Positions 25,916 to 35,900 of a DNA stretch of 64,000 bases are shown here, one piece after another. The position numbers and the translations under genes were made by a program. Numbering within the stretch: position 1 is the first letter of the stretch; the number at the start of each line of letters is the position of its first letter. The stretch covers positions 1 to 64,000 of the forward strand of contig NZ_LAHA01000041.1 of assembly GCF_002608075.1 (NCBI RefSeq), in the 5' to 3' direction. The DNA comes from Nostoc linckia z4. Its GTDB lineage: Bacteria > Cyanobacteriota > Cyanobacteriia > Cyanobacteriales > Nostocaceae. A model generated the notes under the pieces. The model worked only from the letters and a program-made list of their open reading frames with translations. It was not told the origin of the DNA and made no database searches.

Positions 25916-26031
25916 GCTTGAGAACGTTGAGGAGGCATTGAGCTAAGTTTGGCTTGAATTTGTCCACGTTTTGGAGTGCGGTGCATAATAAATTTCTCTT
26001 TGGGTATGAAAGTATTTAGTCTAATTGGCAC
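25702..26031 (-). CDS. Small basic coiled-coil protein next to ArsA-like ATPase, possible gas vesicle accessory (GvpV-like)
   Basis: A 109-residue protein: basic N-terminus ('HRTPKRGQIQAKLSSMPPQRSQARVYL'), a central coiled coil ('LEQELQKLEARRHQIQQRLAILNSQI') and an acidic end. The frame opens with GTG directly after the ArsA-like stop codon (coupled translation); an ATG at 25986 would give 94 residues and keep the conserved part. I recall similar small proteins in cyanobacterial gas vesicle loci, hence the tentative label. A 62-residue truncated copy lies at 21766-21954. Confidence 0.6.
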   Translation of the reverse strand: MPIRLNTFIPKEKFIMHRTPKRGQIQAKLSSMPPQRSQARVYLNAYKMMLEKERLEQELQKLEARRHQIQQRLAILNSQIIAEEDIAHQQANTDLEDNTPKFNTITLEY

Positions 26032-27915
26032 TTAAAATAAACAGGCTGCGGCTGCTTGAATGCGTTCTAAAGGCTGAACTGAGCGAGGAAGCACTGGTAA
26101 GCGAACCATTGTCAAACCTGGAAAATCGCAATTAATGGTTGCTGTAGAAGTAAAGCGGTTGAGAACAACGTAATTCTGGCTTACACCTATTTCTTGCAGA
26201 GATTTGAATAGGCGTTGTTGTTCGGCAAGTACGCTAGTCTGGTTAAGTGTAACGCCAATGAACTCTGCTTGCTGTGGGTCTTTTAGCACTTTTTGGGCTT
26301 TGACTACGCGCTGTCGCAAAGTTCGTAAACGCCCCATAAACTCTGTACGGCCAAGCACATCCTGATACTTAATCCATAGTTTGAAAATCCAAGCTAGCCA
26401 ATCTGCTAGTGCTGTTGGCATTTCTAGAAAACGCAGAAGATGACCTGTAGGAGCAGTGTCTAAAATAATCAAGTCTTCTTCTTGTTGCTCTAGCAATTCC
26501 ATTACTGTTAACAAGGAAAGCATTTCATCAATCCCTGGTAAAGCTTGCTCGACAATTTTGCGCCAAGCCACAGGAGCATAAGCCATTTCAATAGCTTCGC
26601 TTGTTTGGGTTTCGCCACTCATCATTTCGGCCAGTTCCCACAGGTAATCGGCTCTGAATTGCTCCAGAAGGCGATCGCTATCTACTTCCTGACCTCGAAG
26701 ATTAGCAGTTATTTGATATGGTTCGTGTCCTAAACTCAGACCAAAGGCATCACCCAAGGAATGGGCTGGATCGATGGAAACCATGCGAATTTTGCGATCG
26801 CTATGTTGTTGAGCCATAGCCCAACCAATGGCAGCTGCTACTGTAGTCTTTCCTACTCCACCTTTACCGCCAATTAGTAACAGGCGGCGACCTTGGGTAA
26901 GAAAATCTCCAAAGCTAGGAGGAATTGTTTCCGGCCATTGAACTGGGAGTAGATCGATAGGAAATAGCGGTTCAAGCTGAGGAACATGGATTTGGTCAAT
27001 CAGATGGCTGAGGGCTACAATTCCCAAAGGCTCCTTATCTTGCTGTGGCACGATAAAAATCGGCTTGCCGTTAGCAAGATCCGTATACTGACCGATCAGC
27101 GGTTGTTGTTCTTGGTAACGATCGCGGTCAGTCGCACTGGTAAGGACTTGGTTGACAAACAAGCCTCCGCAAGGAACCTGCATGTTTTGTAAGGCTTCTA
27201 GGAAGCGTTTTGACTCCAACCAACTCATTGGTTCTGCGATCGCAACTAACAAACAAGCTGTATGCTTAGGATCTTGCAGCAGACGACGACCTTGCGATAG
27301 TTCAGCTTTTAGGGTATGCAAAAAATCGTCAGCGCGATCGGGTGTGTAACTTCCGGCAAAGGTCTTGCTAATATATCGATGCTTTTCTTGAAACAGTTCC
27401 AGAGAGTGGAGGAAAGTGTCTAAAAAATCCATCAAGCCAAACAAGTTGAGTGTATGACCGCTAGGAGCCATATCCACTACTACTCGATGTACCTGCTGTT
27501 CGTTGAAAAGGCGTTGGATTTCTAACAAACCCATCAATTCATCCAGTCCAGGCCAATTTAAATCCCAAACTGGCAGCAAGTCTTCTCCTTCAACAAAACT
27601 ACCACGCTCTACTAACAGTTCTAAAACCTGGCCGTAACGTTCTTTAAACTTTTGTAGCAAAAGCTTTGCATCCAACGCCCTGACTAGTAAATTCGGTAGT
27701 TCCGCTATGGGACGAGGAATGTCATCAACGCTAATTTGTAATACATCTCCCAGAGAGTGAGCCGGATCGGTTGAAATTAAAAGAATTTGCTCGTTGACAA
27801 ATTGCTGCGCCCAACGACATGCAAAGGTGCAGGAGATTGTTGTTTTTCCGACTCCACCTTTGCCGCTAAACATAGCAAGGTGTAGGTTATCAAAAAGTTC
27901 CATCTCGTTTGTCAT
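26032..27915 (-). CDS. Duplicated ArsA/Get3-family (TRC40-like) ATPase
   Basis: Two ArsA/Get3 halves in one 627-residue chain. Half 1: deviant Walker A 'SGKGGVGKT' (residues 17-25) and 'VDMAPSGHTLNLF' (A-loop motif). Half 2: 'GGKGGVGKT' (about 347-355) and the classic 'DTAPTGHLLRFLEMP'. Bacterial ArsA is duplicated like this, while Get3 is a homodimer of single halves. No arsenic-efflux genes (arsB, arsR) and no clear arsenite-binding cysteines are nearby, so a protein-targeting or chaperone role for hydrophobic clients is more likely. It precedes a small coiled-coil gene and lies about 6 kb from the gas vesicle cluster. Confidence 0.85.
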   Translation of the reverse strand: MTNEMELFDNLHLAMFSGKGGVGKTTISCTFACRWAQQFVNEQILLISTDPAHSLGDVLQISVDDIPRPIAELPNLLVRALDAKLLLQKFKERYGQVLELLVERGSFVEGEDLLPVWDLNWPGLDELMGLLEIQRLFNEQQVHRVVVDMAPSGHTLNLFGLMDFLDTFLHSLELFQEKHRYISKTFAGSYTPDRADDFLHTLKAELSQGRRLLQDPKHTACLLVAIAEPMSWLESKRFLEALQNMQVPCGGLFVNQVLTSATDRDRYQEQQPLIGQYTDLANGKPIFIVPQQDKEPLGIVALSHLIDQIHVPQLEPLFPIDLLPVQWPETIPPSFGDFLTQGRRLLLIGGKGGVGKTTVAAAIGWAMAQQHSDRKIRMVSIDPAHSLGDAFGLSLGHEPYQITANLRGQEVDSDRLLEQFRADYLWELAEMMSGETQTSEAIEMAYAPVAWRKIVEQALPGIDEMLSLLTVMELLEQQEEDLIILDTAPTGHLLRFLEMPTALADWLAWIFKLWIKYQDVLGRTEFMGRLRTLRQRVVKAQKVLKDPQQAEFIGVTLNQTSVLAEQQRLFKSLQEIGVSQNYVVLNRFTSTATINCDFPGLTMVRLPVLPRSVQPLERIQAAAACLF

Positions 27916-28341
27916 TTCCGGCGTTTTAGGATAAAGTTACTACATATTTTTGAAAATAACTTAAGTAATTTTGCTGAATAAAGGAATTTAAAACGTTAAT
28001 TTTTCGCAGATGGGATTTACAAAACTTCTATTCTATTGGCTACCGTGTACACATAAGTCATTCCACCCGATGTAGAGACGTAGCAATGCTACGTCTCTAC
28101 CCGATGATGGGTCTGACCCTCTATTCACCAGCTGCATCTTGTAAAGGGGAGGGAACTAGATTTTCCTTTACAAGTGCGGATTAAGGGGGGTAATTCGACT
28201 TGTGATTCTATAGGGTGGTGACAGGGAAAGTTTTACAAAAGAATGTGTAATGAATTTTCTTGAAGTACTTACAAAGATTAGCCGAGGAACTATAACTGAG
28301 GGAAAGATTTAGCTAGGGGTGTCCAAAGGTAAGGAGATAAG
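27916..28341. promoter_or_regulatory. Intergenic region with palindromic repeat, upstream of nSTAND-WD40 gene
   Basis: 426 bases between divergent genes. It contains a perfect palindrome at 28072-28100 (separate entry) and a G-rich stretch (28140-28220). An AAGGAGA ribosome binding site at 28331-28337 supports the ATG at 28342. No small gene seen. Confidence 0.5.
28072..28100. repeat. GTAGAGACGTAGCA palindromic repeat
   Basis: Perfect 14-base arms (28072-28085 / 28087-28100) around one base. A related palindrome occurs at 54259-54285. Such 'GTAGAGACG' palindromes are dispersed in many Nostocales genomes. Confidence 0.75.
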
Positions 28342-31300
28342 ATGGTTAACAGTTCTGAAGGCGATATAAATATTGGGTGTCATGTCCAAGGTATTTCTGA
28401 ATACGACTTTTTTTCTGACAGTAATTTTGAGGACATTCATCATCGTTCACTGAAAATAGACTCTCCCTACTTAGGACTAAAAACTTTTGCAATTAAAGAT
28501 AAAGATAAATTTTTTGGTCGGGAAAAGTGGATTGTTAATTTGGGCGATCGCTTAAAAAAAGATGATGCAATCTTGCTTTTAGGTGCAGCATCCATTGGTA
28601 AATCATCGTTGATTTTATCAGGTTTAATTCCTGATTTAGGATATCATAACAATTCCTTGATTAATATCACTTTTCAACCAGATTACAATCCTTTTAAATC
28701 TATTTATAAATGTCTTGTTTTTACATATGGTGAAAAATCAAAAATAGCAGATATTTGTCGAGATATAAGAGAAGATACTTTAATTGAAATTACCACATTA
28801 CTTAAACAAGATTATGAATGTGTGCTGATTTTTATTGACCGATTTGAAGAACTATTTACGAAAACTCCAAAGCCGGAACGTGACAAATTTGTTGCTAGTC
28901 TGTTTCAATTGCTCCAGCAGCAGGATAGCTCTGTGAAAATAGTTTTAACAATGCGGTCTGATTTTTTGGATAGATTTAGTGAGTATCCACAACTTGCGAA
29001 GATCCACGATCGCTATAGTTGTATACTCACTAGAATGAGCGATGACGAATTAAAGTTAGCGATCGCTGAACCTGCGGCTAAACATGGCGTGACCTTTGAA
29101 CAAGGGCTAATCGAGCAAATTCTTGATGATTTTCACAAACAAAATGATTCTTTACCACTTCTGCAATACACTCTCGATGTACTGTGGAAAAGCGAAAATC
29201 TTCAAAACCGAATTCTGCAAATAAAGACTTATCAACAACTAAAAGAACAAATATTTGGTGATTTCCACGAACAAAGTCATCAATTTATTAATCCTAGTGT
29301 TGGATGCTACGATTCCCATTTGCAAGAACAGAAACAAGAGATTCAAAAGTTAAATCTTACACTGACTGAATTAAAACTGCGCGAACAATCAGCCAGGGTT
29401 TTGAATTTGCTTCCCTTGCAACCGCTAGAGGGTTTGGTGCTGGCAATTCAAACAATGGGTGAAAATTTAGAAAAATACCCAAATCAGCTTTTACCTTGTG
29501 TTTTGGGAAGCTTAAAGGAAGCAACGCACACACCCACAGAGGCAAATAGCTTGCGGGGACACGAACAAGAGGTGAATTGTCTAGCCTTTAGTCCTGATGG
29601 CAAATTTATTGCCAGTGGCAGTAGTGATTCTACGGTGTGCTTGTGGAATATCATTGGCAATCCCACTGCTGAATTTTTGCTGGGACATCAGCAAGAGGTG
29701 AATTGTCTAGCCTTTAGTCCTGATGGCAAGTTTATTATTAGTGGCAGTATTGACGGAATTTTGTGTTTATGGGATTTACAAGGTAATCTCATTACTCAAC
29801 CGTGGCAAGGACATGAGGAAGGAATTATTGCCGTCGCCTTTAACTCAAATGGCAACTCCATTATCAGCGTTGGTTTTGACGGAACGGTGTGTTTGTGGGA
29901 TTTACAAGGTAGCGCCATTACTCAACCTTGGCGCGGACACAAGGAAGGAGTTATTTCCGTCGCCTTTAGTGCAAATGGCAATTCCATAATCGGCGTTGGT
30001 TTTGATGGAACAGTGTGTTTGTGGGATTTACAAGGGAACGCCATCACTCAACCCTGGCACAAATATGAGGCAAAAATTATTTGCGTCGCCTTTAGCCCCG
30101 ATGGCAAGTTTATTGTCAGTGGTAGTAGTGATTCTACGGTGCAGTTGTGGGACATCCAAGGTAATCTTATCGGTAAACCTTGGCGCGGACATGAAGGAAG
30201 TGTAAATTCCGTAGCCTTTAGCCCTGATGGCAAGTTTATTATTAGTGGTAGCTGCGATCGCACAATCCGCTTGTGGGATATTGACGGCAACCCCATGACT
30301 CAACCTTGGCGGGGACATGAAGCACAAGTTAATTCCCTAGCCTTTAGTCCCGATGGCAAGTTTATTATTAGTGGTGGCGATAAAACTGTGCGTTTGTGGG
30401 AGCTACATCAAATATTACAACAACGGGTCATGGGGCGATCGCAGCGTAAATATGAAAATTGGGTCAATGATGTCGCCTTCAGCCCCGATGCTAACTGGAT
30501 TGTCAGTGCCAGCAATGATTCTACACTGCGCTTGTGGGATATTGAAGGCAACCCCATCGGTGAACCTTGGCGCGGACATGAAAAAGAAGTGAATTGTGTC
30601 GCCTTTAGCCCTGATGGTAAATTGATTGTCAGCGCCAGCAATGATACTACAGTGCGCTTGTGGGACATCCAAGGTAACCCCATCGGTGAACCTTGGCGCG
30701 GACATGAAAAAGAAGTGAATTGTGTCGCCTTTAGCCCTGATGGTAAATTGATTGTCAGCGCCAGCAATGATTCTACAGTGCGCTTGTGGGATATTGAAGG
30801 CAACCCCATCGGTGAACCTTGGCGCGGACATGAAAAAGAAGTGAATTGTGTCGCCTTTAGCCCCGATGGCAACTGGATTGTCAGCGCCAGCAATGATACT
30901 ACAGTGCGCTTGTGGGATATGAACGGCAACCCCATCGGTGAACCTTGGCGCAGACATGAAAAAGAAGTGAATTCTGTCGCCTTTAGCCCCGATGGCAACT
31001 GGATTGTCAGCGCCAGCAATGATACTACAGTGCGCTTGTGGGATATGAACGGCAACCCCATCGGTCAACCTTGGCGCAGACATGAAAAAGAAGTGAATTC
31101 TGTCGCCTTTAGCCCCGATGGTAACTGGATTGTCAGCGCCAGCAATGATGCTACAGTGCGCTTGTGGGATATTCACGGCAACCCCATAACTCAACCTTGG
31201 CGCGGGCATGAGTATTGGGTCAATTCCGCAGCTTTTAGCCCTGATGGCCAACTGATTGCCAGTGCTAGTCTTGATGGAACAGTGCGCTTGTGGCGCTGTG

Positions 31301-31590
31301 GGTGGCAAGAGTGGTTGCAAGTTTGTTGCAATAGGTTAAATTATCATCCCATCTTTGAAAATCCTGAAAGCGGTAGCGATGTAGAAATTGCTTACCAAAC
31401 TTGTCAAAAATATGTATGGAATCCACAATGTCCTCAACAGTTGAAGAACCAAGGTGCAACAAAGCTAAAAGAAAAACCTGATTCACCAGCTTTGGAGGAC
31501 TTCAACCAAACAGTTCAACTTAATTTCACATACCACTGGAAACATCGCCTTGCTTGGCAATCAGTACCCACAGATGTGATAGGATTTTAA
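28342..31590 (+). CDS. nSTAND1-type NTPase with 14 WD40 repeats
   Basis: A STAND-type switch protein of 1082 residues. The N-terminal NTPase starts with the nSTAND pattern 'YLGLKTFAIKDKDKFFGRE', then Walker A 'GAASIGKSS' (about 80-88), Walker B 'CVLIFIDRFEELF' (about 158-170) and 'VLTMRSDFLDRF'. A helical linker ends in the typical 'LLPLQPLEGLVLAIQTMGENLEK'. From about residue 400, 14 WD40 repeats of 42 residues ('...GHEKEVNCVAFSPDG...VSASND.TVRLWDI.GNP') would form two seven-bladed propellers. Repeats 9-13 are nearly identical in DNA. A 90-residue tail follows. No effector domain precedes the NTPase. The ligand is unknown; a signalling, quality-control or defence role is typical for the class. 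Confidence 0.9.
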   Translation: MVNSSEGDINIGCHVQGISEYDFFSDSNFEDIHHRSLKIDSPYLGLKTFAIKDKDKFFGREKWIVNLGDRLKKDDAILLLGAASIGKSSLILSGLIPDLGYHNNSLINITFQPDYNPFKSIYKCLVFTYGEKSKIADICRDIREDTLIEITTLLKQDYECVLIFIDRFEELFTKTPKPERDKFVASLFQLLQQQDSSVKIVLTMRSDFLDRFSEYPQLAKIHDRYSCILTRMSDDELKLAIAEPAAKHGVTFEQGLIEQILDDFHKQNDSLPLLQYTLDVLWKSENLQNRILQIKTYQQLKEQIFGDFHEQSHQFINPSVGCYDSHLQEQKQEIQKLNLTLTELKLREQSARVLNLLPLQPLEGLVLAIQTMGENLEKYPNQLLPCVLGSLKEATHTPTEANSLRGHEQEVNCLAFSPDGKFIASGSSDSTVCLWNIIGNPTAEFLLGHQQEVNCLAFSPDGKFIISGSIDGILCLWDLQGNLITQPWQGHEEGIIAVAFNSNGNSIISVGFDGTVCLWDLQGSAITQPWRGHKEGVISVAFSANGNSIIGVGFDGTVCLWDLQGNAITQPWHKYEAKIICVAFSPDGKFIVSGSSDSTVQLWDIQGNLIGKPWRGHEGSVNSVAFSPDGKFIISGSCDRTIRLWDIDGNPMTQPWRGHEAQVNSLAFSPDGKFIISGGDKTVRLWELHQILQQRVMGRSQRKYENWVNDVAFSPDANWIVSASNDSTLRLWDIEGNPIGEPWRGHEKEVNCVAFSPDGKLIVSASNDTTVRLWDIQGNPIGEPWRGHEKEVNCVAFSPDGKLIVSASNDSTVRLWDIEGNPIGEPWRGHEKEVNCVAFSPDGNWIVSASNDTTVRLWDMNGNPIGEPWRRHEKEVNSVAFSPDGNWIVSASNDTTVRLWDMNGNPIGQPWRRHEKEVNSVAFSPDGNWIVSASNDATVRLWDIHGNPITQPWRGHEYWVNSAAFSPDGQLIASASLDGTVRLWRCGWQEWLQVCCNRLNYHPIFENPESGSDVEIAYQTCQKYVWNPQCPQQLKNQGATKLKEKPDSPALEDFNQTVQLNFTYHWKHRLAWQSVPTDVIGF
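30570..31200. repeat. Near-identical 126-bp WD40-coding tandem repeats
   Basis: About five consecutive 126-base units differ by only a few bases each, encoding 'RGHEKEVNCVAFSPDG'-type blades. The first repeats of the same gene are much more diverged, so this block was recently amplified or homogenised. Confidence 0.9.
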
Positions 31591-31634
31591 TTCTCTATGA
31601 CAATATCGGTTTTGTGTCAATACGGTTCGGTTAA

Positions 31635-31705
31635 AAGGGAAAGGGCAAAGAGGAAAAGTTTCAAATACATCCTTTACCCTTTACCCCTTAACCTTTTCCC
31701 AGACC
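31635..31705. repeat. Purine/pyrimidine inverted intergenic repeat
   Basis: A 'AAAAGGGAAAGGGCAAAGAGG' stretch followed by 'CCTTTACCCTTTACCCCTTAACCTTTTCCC', able to fold back on itself. It lies between convergent genes and may act as a terminator. Confidence 0.55.
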
Positions 31706-31760
31706 ACAAGGGAAGTTCATACTGCTTATCCAAACCGTATTGGGTGTTGTGTAAACCCTA

Positions 31761-32546
31761 TCAATTAGAAGGTTCTATATTCAGAAAATTTGCAATTACA
31801 TTCAAAGCTTTTTCTGCGCTTTTAGCTGTAAACATTGGCCCAGTAGCTAAATAAATTTTATCTTCATTATCCATTGTAAAAGCAATATTATAACTGCTGG
31901 AATTTTCCACTGTAAATGCATCAATATCAAGTCCTACTATCTTGGATAGTTTGGTTTCTATAATTTCTTTATCGAATAGCCCTTGACGTTCAATAGTAAT
32001 TCTGTTTAATTTTTTATCTAAAATACAAGTTATCTTGCGATTTATTAGTAAATAGATAATACAAATAGAGCCAACAATAATTAAAAAAATACCCAAAGGA
32101 TAAGTCCATAAGCGGCTATCTTCATGAATAGTTAATTGAGATACTTGGGAATTTTGAAGAATGGCATTTATTTGTTTTGCCTTGGCTTCCTTTTGTCTAC
32201 TATCTGCATTAACCAAATTTATGGGAATAGAGCCAGATTTTGTTAATAACACTAAGGGATAACTACCCGATTTATCAGTGGTTTTCGTGTCTAATTTTGC
32301 ACCTTTTAACTCTTGAAACCGCCAATTTTTAACATTTGATTTGAAAATATCCTGAATAATTAATTGACAACTTCCTTCTGTAGACGTTATGCGATTACAA
32401 CTAAAAGTAGTCGTTTTTCCCACTAATGTTATTAAAAAAATACCTCCAGCAATGAATAAACCTCCAAATAACCAATATAGGACACCTTGTGGTTTGAGGT
32501 TTATGCTTAACAAAGTTGGGGTTTGTTGCAAAATTTTTAATCTCAT
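31761..32546 (-). CDS. Hypothetical membrane protein with two transmembrane helices
   Basis: A 261-residue protein. A first membrane helix ('VLYWLFGGLFIAGGIFLITLVG', about 22-43) and a second ('YPLGIFLIIVGSICIIYLLI', about 148-168) flank an extracytoplasmic domain of about 105 residues with two Cys ('CNRI...CQLII'). A C-terminal cytoplasmic part ('ITCILDKKLNRITIERQGLF') resembles a PH-like/bPH fold by its strand pattern, but this is weak. No family recognised. Confidence 0.65.
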   Translation of the reverse strand: MRLKILQQTPTLLSINLKPQGVLYWLFGGLFIAGGIFLITLVGKTTTFSCNRITSTEGSCQLIIQDIFKSNVKNWRFQELKGAKLDTKTTDKSGSYPLVLLTKSGSIPINLVNADSRQKEAKAKQINAILQNSQVSQLTIHEDSRLWTYPLGIFLIIVGSICIIYLLINRKITCILDKKLNRITIERQGLFDKEIIETKLSKIVGLDIDAFTVENSSSYNIAFTMDNEDKIYLATGPMFTAKSAEKALNVIANFLNIEPSN

Positions 32547-32971
32547 ACTTGTATATTAGTATAGGAATCCGCTTTGATTACTGAAATTATTTGCGTAGAA
32601 GGGAACAGGGAACAGGGAATAGGGAATAGGTAAGAAGGAATCAAAATGTACTGATACCGATTCAAAAAATGTTTGCGACAGATACCCCACCCGCCTGACG
32701 GCACCCTCCCCTTGCCAAGGGGAGGGTTGGGGAGGGGTCTTGTCTATGTGTTGCATTATTTTTTCAAATTGGTATGATTTTTTTTCAAAAATCAAATACG
32801 AATCCTATATGTATTCAATAATAGAAATCAGTTTGATTTCTGAAACAAGCTACATACTCAGGTAACAGTAAACAAGGCTCTCTAAGGTATATTGAATTGA
32901 GCTTTTTCATCAATCAAATATAAGTCCTATAGTAGTTTTTATATCGATTTATAATGACCAATGACCAATGA
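32547..32971. repeat. Repeat-rich intergenic region
   Basis: 425 bases without a credible gene. It includes 'GGGAACAGGGAATAGG' tandem units (32597-32632), a 12-base palindrome ACCCTCCCCTTG/CAAGGGGAGGGT (32703-32727) and 'aatgaccaatgacc' repeats (32951-32985). All are of the dispersed cyanobacterial type. Confidence 0.6.
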
Positions 32972-35900
32972 CTAATGACCAATTTGTGCTGTACTTGTAA
33001 CTCCATCAAAATTGTAAAATATGCTATCCGTAGTTTGATTGTAGATAAAGCGATCGCTTGCTGTTGTCGTATTAGTCCCTAGTTGAAACAAGCTTGATTC
33101 AAGGCTCGTATTCTCAGGTCGGCTCAAAATAAATTCTGGTTGGGAAATATAAACAGTATCATTTTCAATATTTAAATCAGTAATAATACTATTAACGCCA
33201 GTGTAGATATCAGAATCATCGAAGCTTGCTTGTTTGCTTCCACCGATGAGTACATCGTTACTGACATCGCTGAACAAGTTAGTATTGCCGGAACCAGTAA
33301 TGAGACTATCGCTTTCTGTATCAGCATCTAATTCCTTGGTGGTGATGCTGTCGCCAACACAGAAGAGAGCATCGCTAGTATCAAGCACTGCCAGTGCAAA
33401 AACATCGCTGACGGTTGTTGTTTCATCACTAGCGATAACTTTGATGTTGAGGCTGCCAACATCGTTATTTGTGGGAGTACCGCTGAAAGTGATGCCGTCA
33501 AAGGTCAACCAACAGGGAATTGGGCCGCCATTTTCCAGGGTCGCACTGTAGGTGAGGTTATCTCCAGCATCAACATCTGCAAAGGTGTTTGTAGGTAGAG
33601 TGAAATTGAAGCTAGTGTCTTTTATTGCTGTTTGGTCGAGAATGCTATTTGCCAGTGTTGGGGCATCATTAATATTGTTGACTGCAATGGCGATCGCTTT
33701 CTCGTAGAATAAGCCACCTTCATCTGTGGCGCGCAAACGAATATTGTAGCTATTCTTGGTTTCGTAGTCGGGGGAGATGTTGATATGTAACTCGTTACCA
33801 ACAATTGTGAAGGCGTTGTTATCAGTGTCCCCTGTACCAGAAACTAGGGTATAGGTGTGGGTGTTCTCTGTGTCAGGGTCATTGGTACTCAAGTTGCCAA
33901 TTAGTGTGTTGCTAGGAACATTCTCGTTGACGCTAGTGGCACTTAAACTCAGGTCAGTGGGAGTACTGTTGAGGTCAAGCACAAAAAGTTCTTGTCCAGT
34001 GTTGCCGTTATCAGCAAAAAAGTAGAGTTTGCCATTGATGTAAGTGATGTTGTTAGGGTAAGAGCTACCGATGCCAGAAAAAATATCCTTAACTAGGACA
34101 GTACCAGCTTCAGTACCATCACTCTTCCACAGTTCATTGCCTCCATTGCCGTCGGTGGCACTAAAGTACAGCGTACCGTTGACATTGGTGAGATTTTGCA
34201 AGTTAGAGCTGCCGATGCCAGAAAAAATATCCTTAACTAGGACAGTACCAGCTTCAGTACCATCACTCTTCCACAGTTCACTACCTACATTGTTGTCATA
34301 GGCAACAAAATATAGGGTGCCGTTGACATTTGTGAGATTTTGGGGGTTAGAACTACCTATACCAGAGAAAATATCCTTGACGCGGATAGTACCAGCCTCA
34401 GTACCATCACTCTTCCACAGTTCATTGTCTCCATTGCCATCAGTGGCACTGAAATAAAGCGTGCCGTTGACGTTGTTGAGATTTTGGGGGTTAGAGCTAC
34501 CAGTACCAGAGACAATATCCTTAACTAAGATAGTACCAGCCTCAGTGCCATCACTCTTCCACAGTTCATTGTCTCCATTATCATCAGTGGCAGTGAAGTA
34601 CAGCGTGTCGTTGACATTGGTGAGCTTTTGCGGATAAGAACTACCCGTGCCAGGGACAATATCTTTAACTAGAACAGTACCAGCATCGGTGCCATCACTT
34701 TTCCACAGTTCCCTACCTCCATTGCTATCGGTGGCAACAAAGTACAGGGTGCCATTGATATTGGTGAGAAAGTTTGGATTAGAGCTACCCGCCCCAGAGA
34801 CAATATCCTTAACTAAGATAGTACCAGCCTCAGTACCATCACTTTTCCACAGTTCGCGTCCCCCAGTGCTGTCAGTGGCAACAAAGTACAGTGTGCCGTT
34901 GATATTAGTGAGATTTTGGGCGTTAGAACCACCTATGCCAGAAAAGATATCCTTAACTAGGACAGTACCAGCCTCAGTACCATCACTCTTCCACAGTTCG
35001 TTGCCTCCAGTGCTGTCAGTGGCTGTGAAGTATAGCGTGCCGTTGACATCGGTGAGATTTTGGGGGTTAGAACTACCAGTACCAGAGAAGATATCTTTGA
35101 TACGGATAGTACCCGCCTCAGTGCCATCACTCTTCCACAGTTCACTACCTCCATCGCCATCGGTGGCTCTAAAGTAAAGCGTGTCATTGACATTGGTGAG
35201 AAAAGACGGTTCAGAAGATAGCGTAGTGGTATTAATATCCTTGAGGCGGACAGTACCAGCCTCAGTACCATCACTTGTCCACAGTTCACTACCTCCACTG
35301 CCATCAGTGGCACTGAAGTAAAGGGTGTCATTGACGTTGGTGAGATTTTGGGGGTTAGAACTACCTATACCAGAAAAGATATCCTTGACACGGACAGTAC
35401 CAGCTTCAGTGCCATCACTCTTCCACAGTTCATTACCCCCATTATCGTCAGTGGCACTGAAATATAACGTGCCGTTGACATTGGTGAGATTTTGCGGATA
35501 AGAACTACCCGTGCCAGAAAAGATATCCTTGATACGGAAAGTACCAGCCTCAGTGCCATCACTCTTCCACAGTTCCCAGCCCCCAGTGGTGTCAGTGGCA
35601 GTGAAATACAACGTGCCATTGACATTGGTGAGATTTTGTGGATTAGAACTACCCGTACCAAAGTAGATATTTTTGAGGCGGACAGTACCAGCTTCCGTGC
35701 CATCACTTTTCCATAGTTCATTAGCTCCAGTACTGTCAGTGGCAGTAAAGTACAGCGTACCGTTGACATCAATGAGATTTTGGGGGTTAGAACTACCAGT
35801 ACCAGAAAAGATATCCTTGACGCGGATAGTACCAGCCTCGGTGCCATCACTTTTCCACAGTTCATAGCCTCCACTAATGTCATAGGCAACAAAGTAGAGC

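Noticed and set aside
26032..27915. Arsenite efflux ATPase ArsA
   Set aside because: No arsB, arsR or arsC neighbours and no visible arsenic-binding Cys set; the ArsA/Get3 family name is kept but not the arsenic role.
30408..31320. Long antisense reading frames (up to about 300 codons) opposite the WD40 gene
   Set aside because: They mirror the 126-bp repeats of the real gene; codon periodicity of the plus-strand WD40 protein explains them and they match no family.
32556..32795. 79-codon minus-strand frame
   Set aside because: Consists of translated dispersed repeats (GGGAACAGG units and the CCCTCCCC palindrome).
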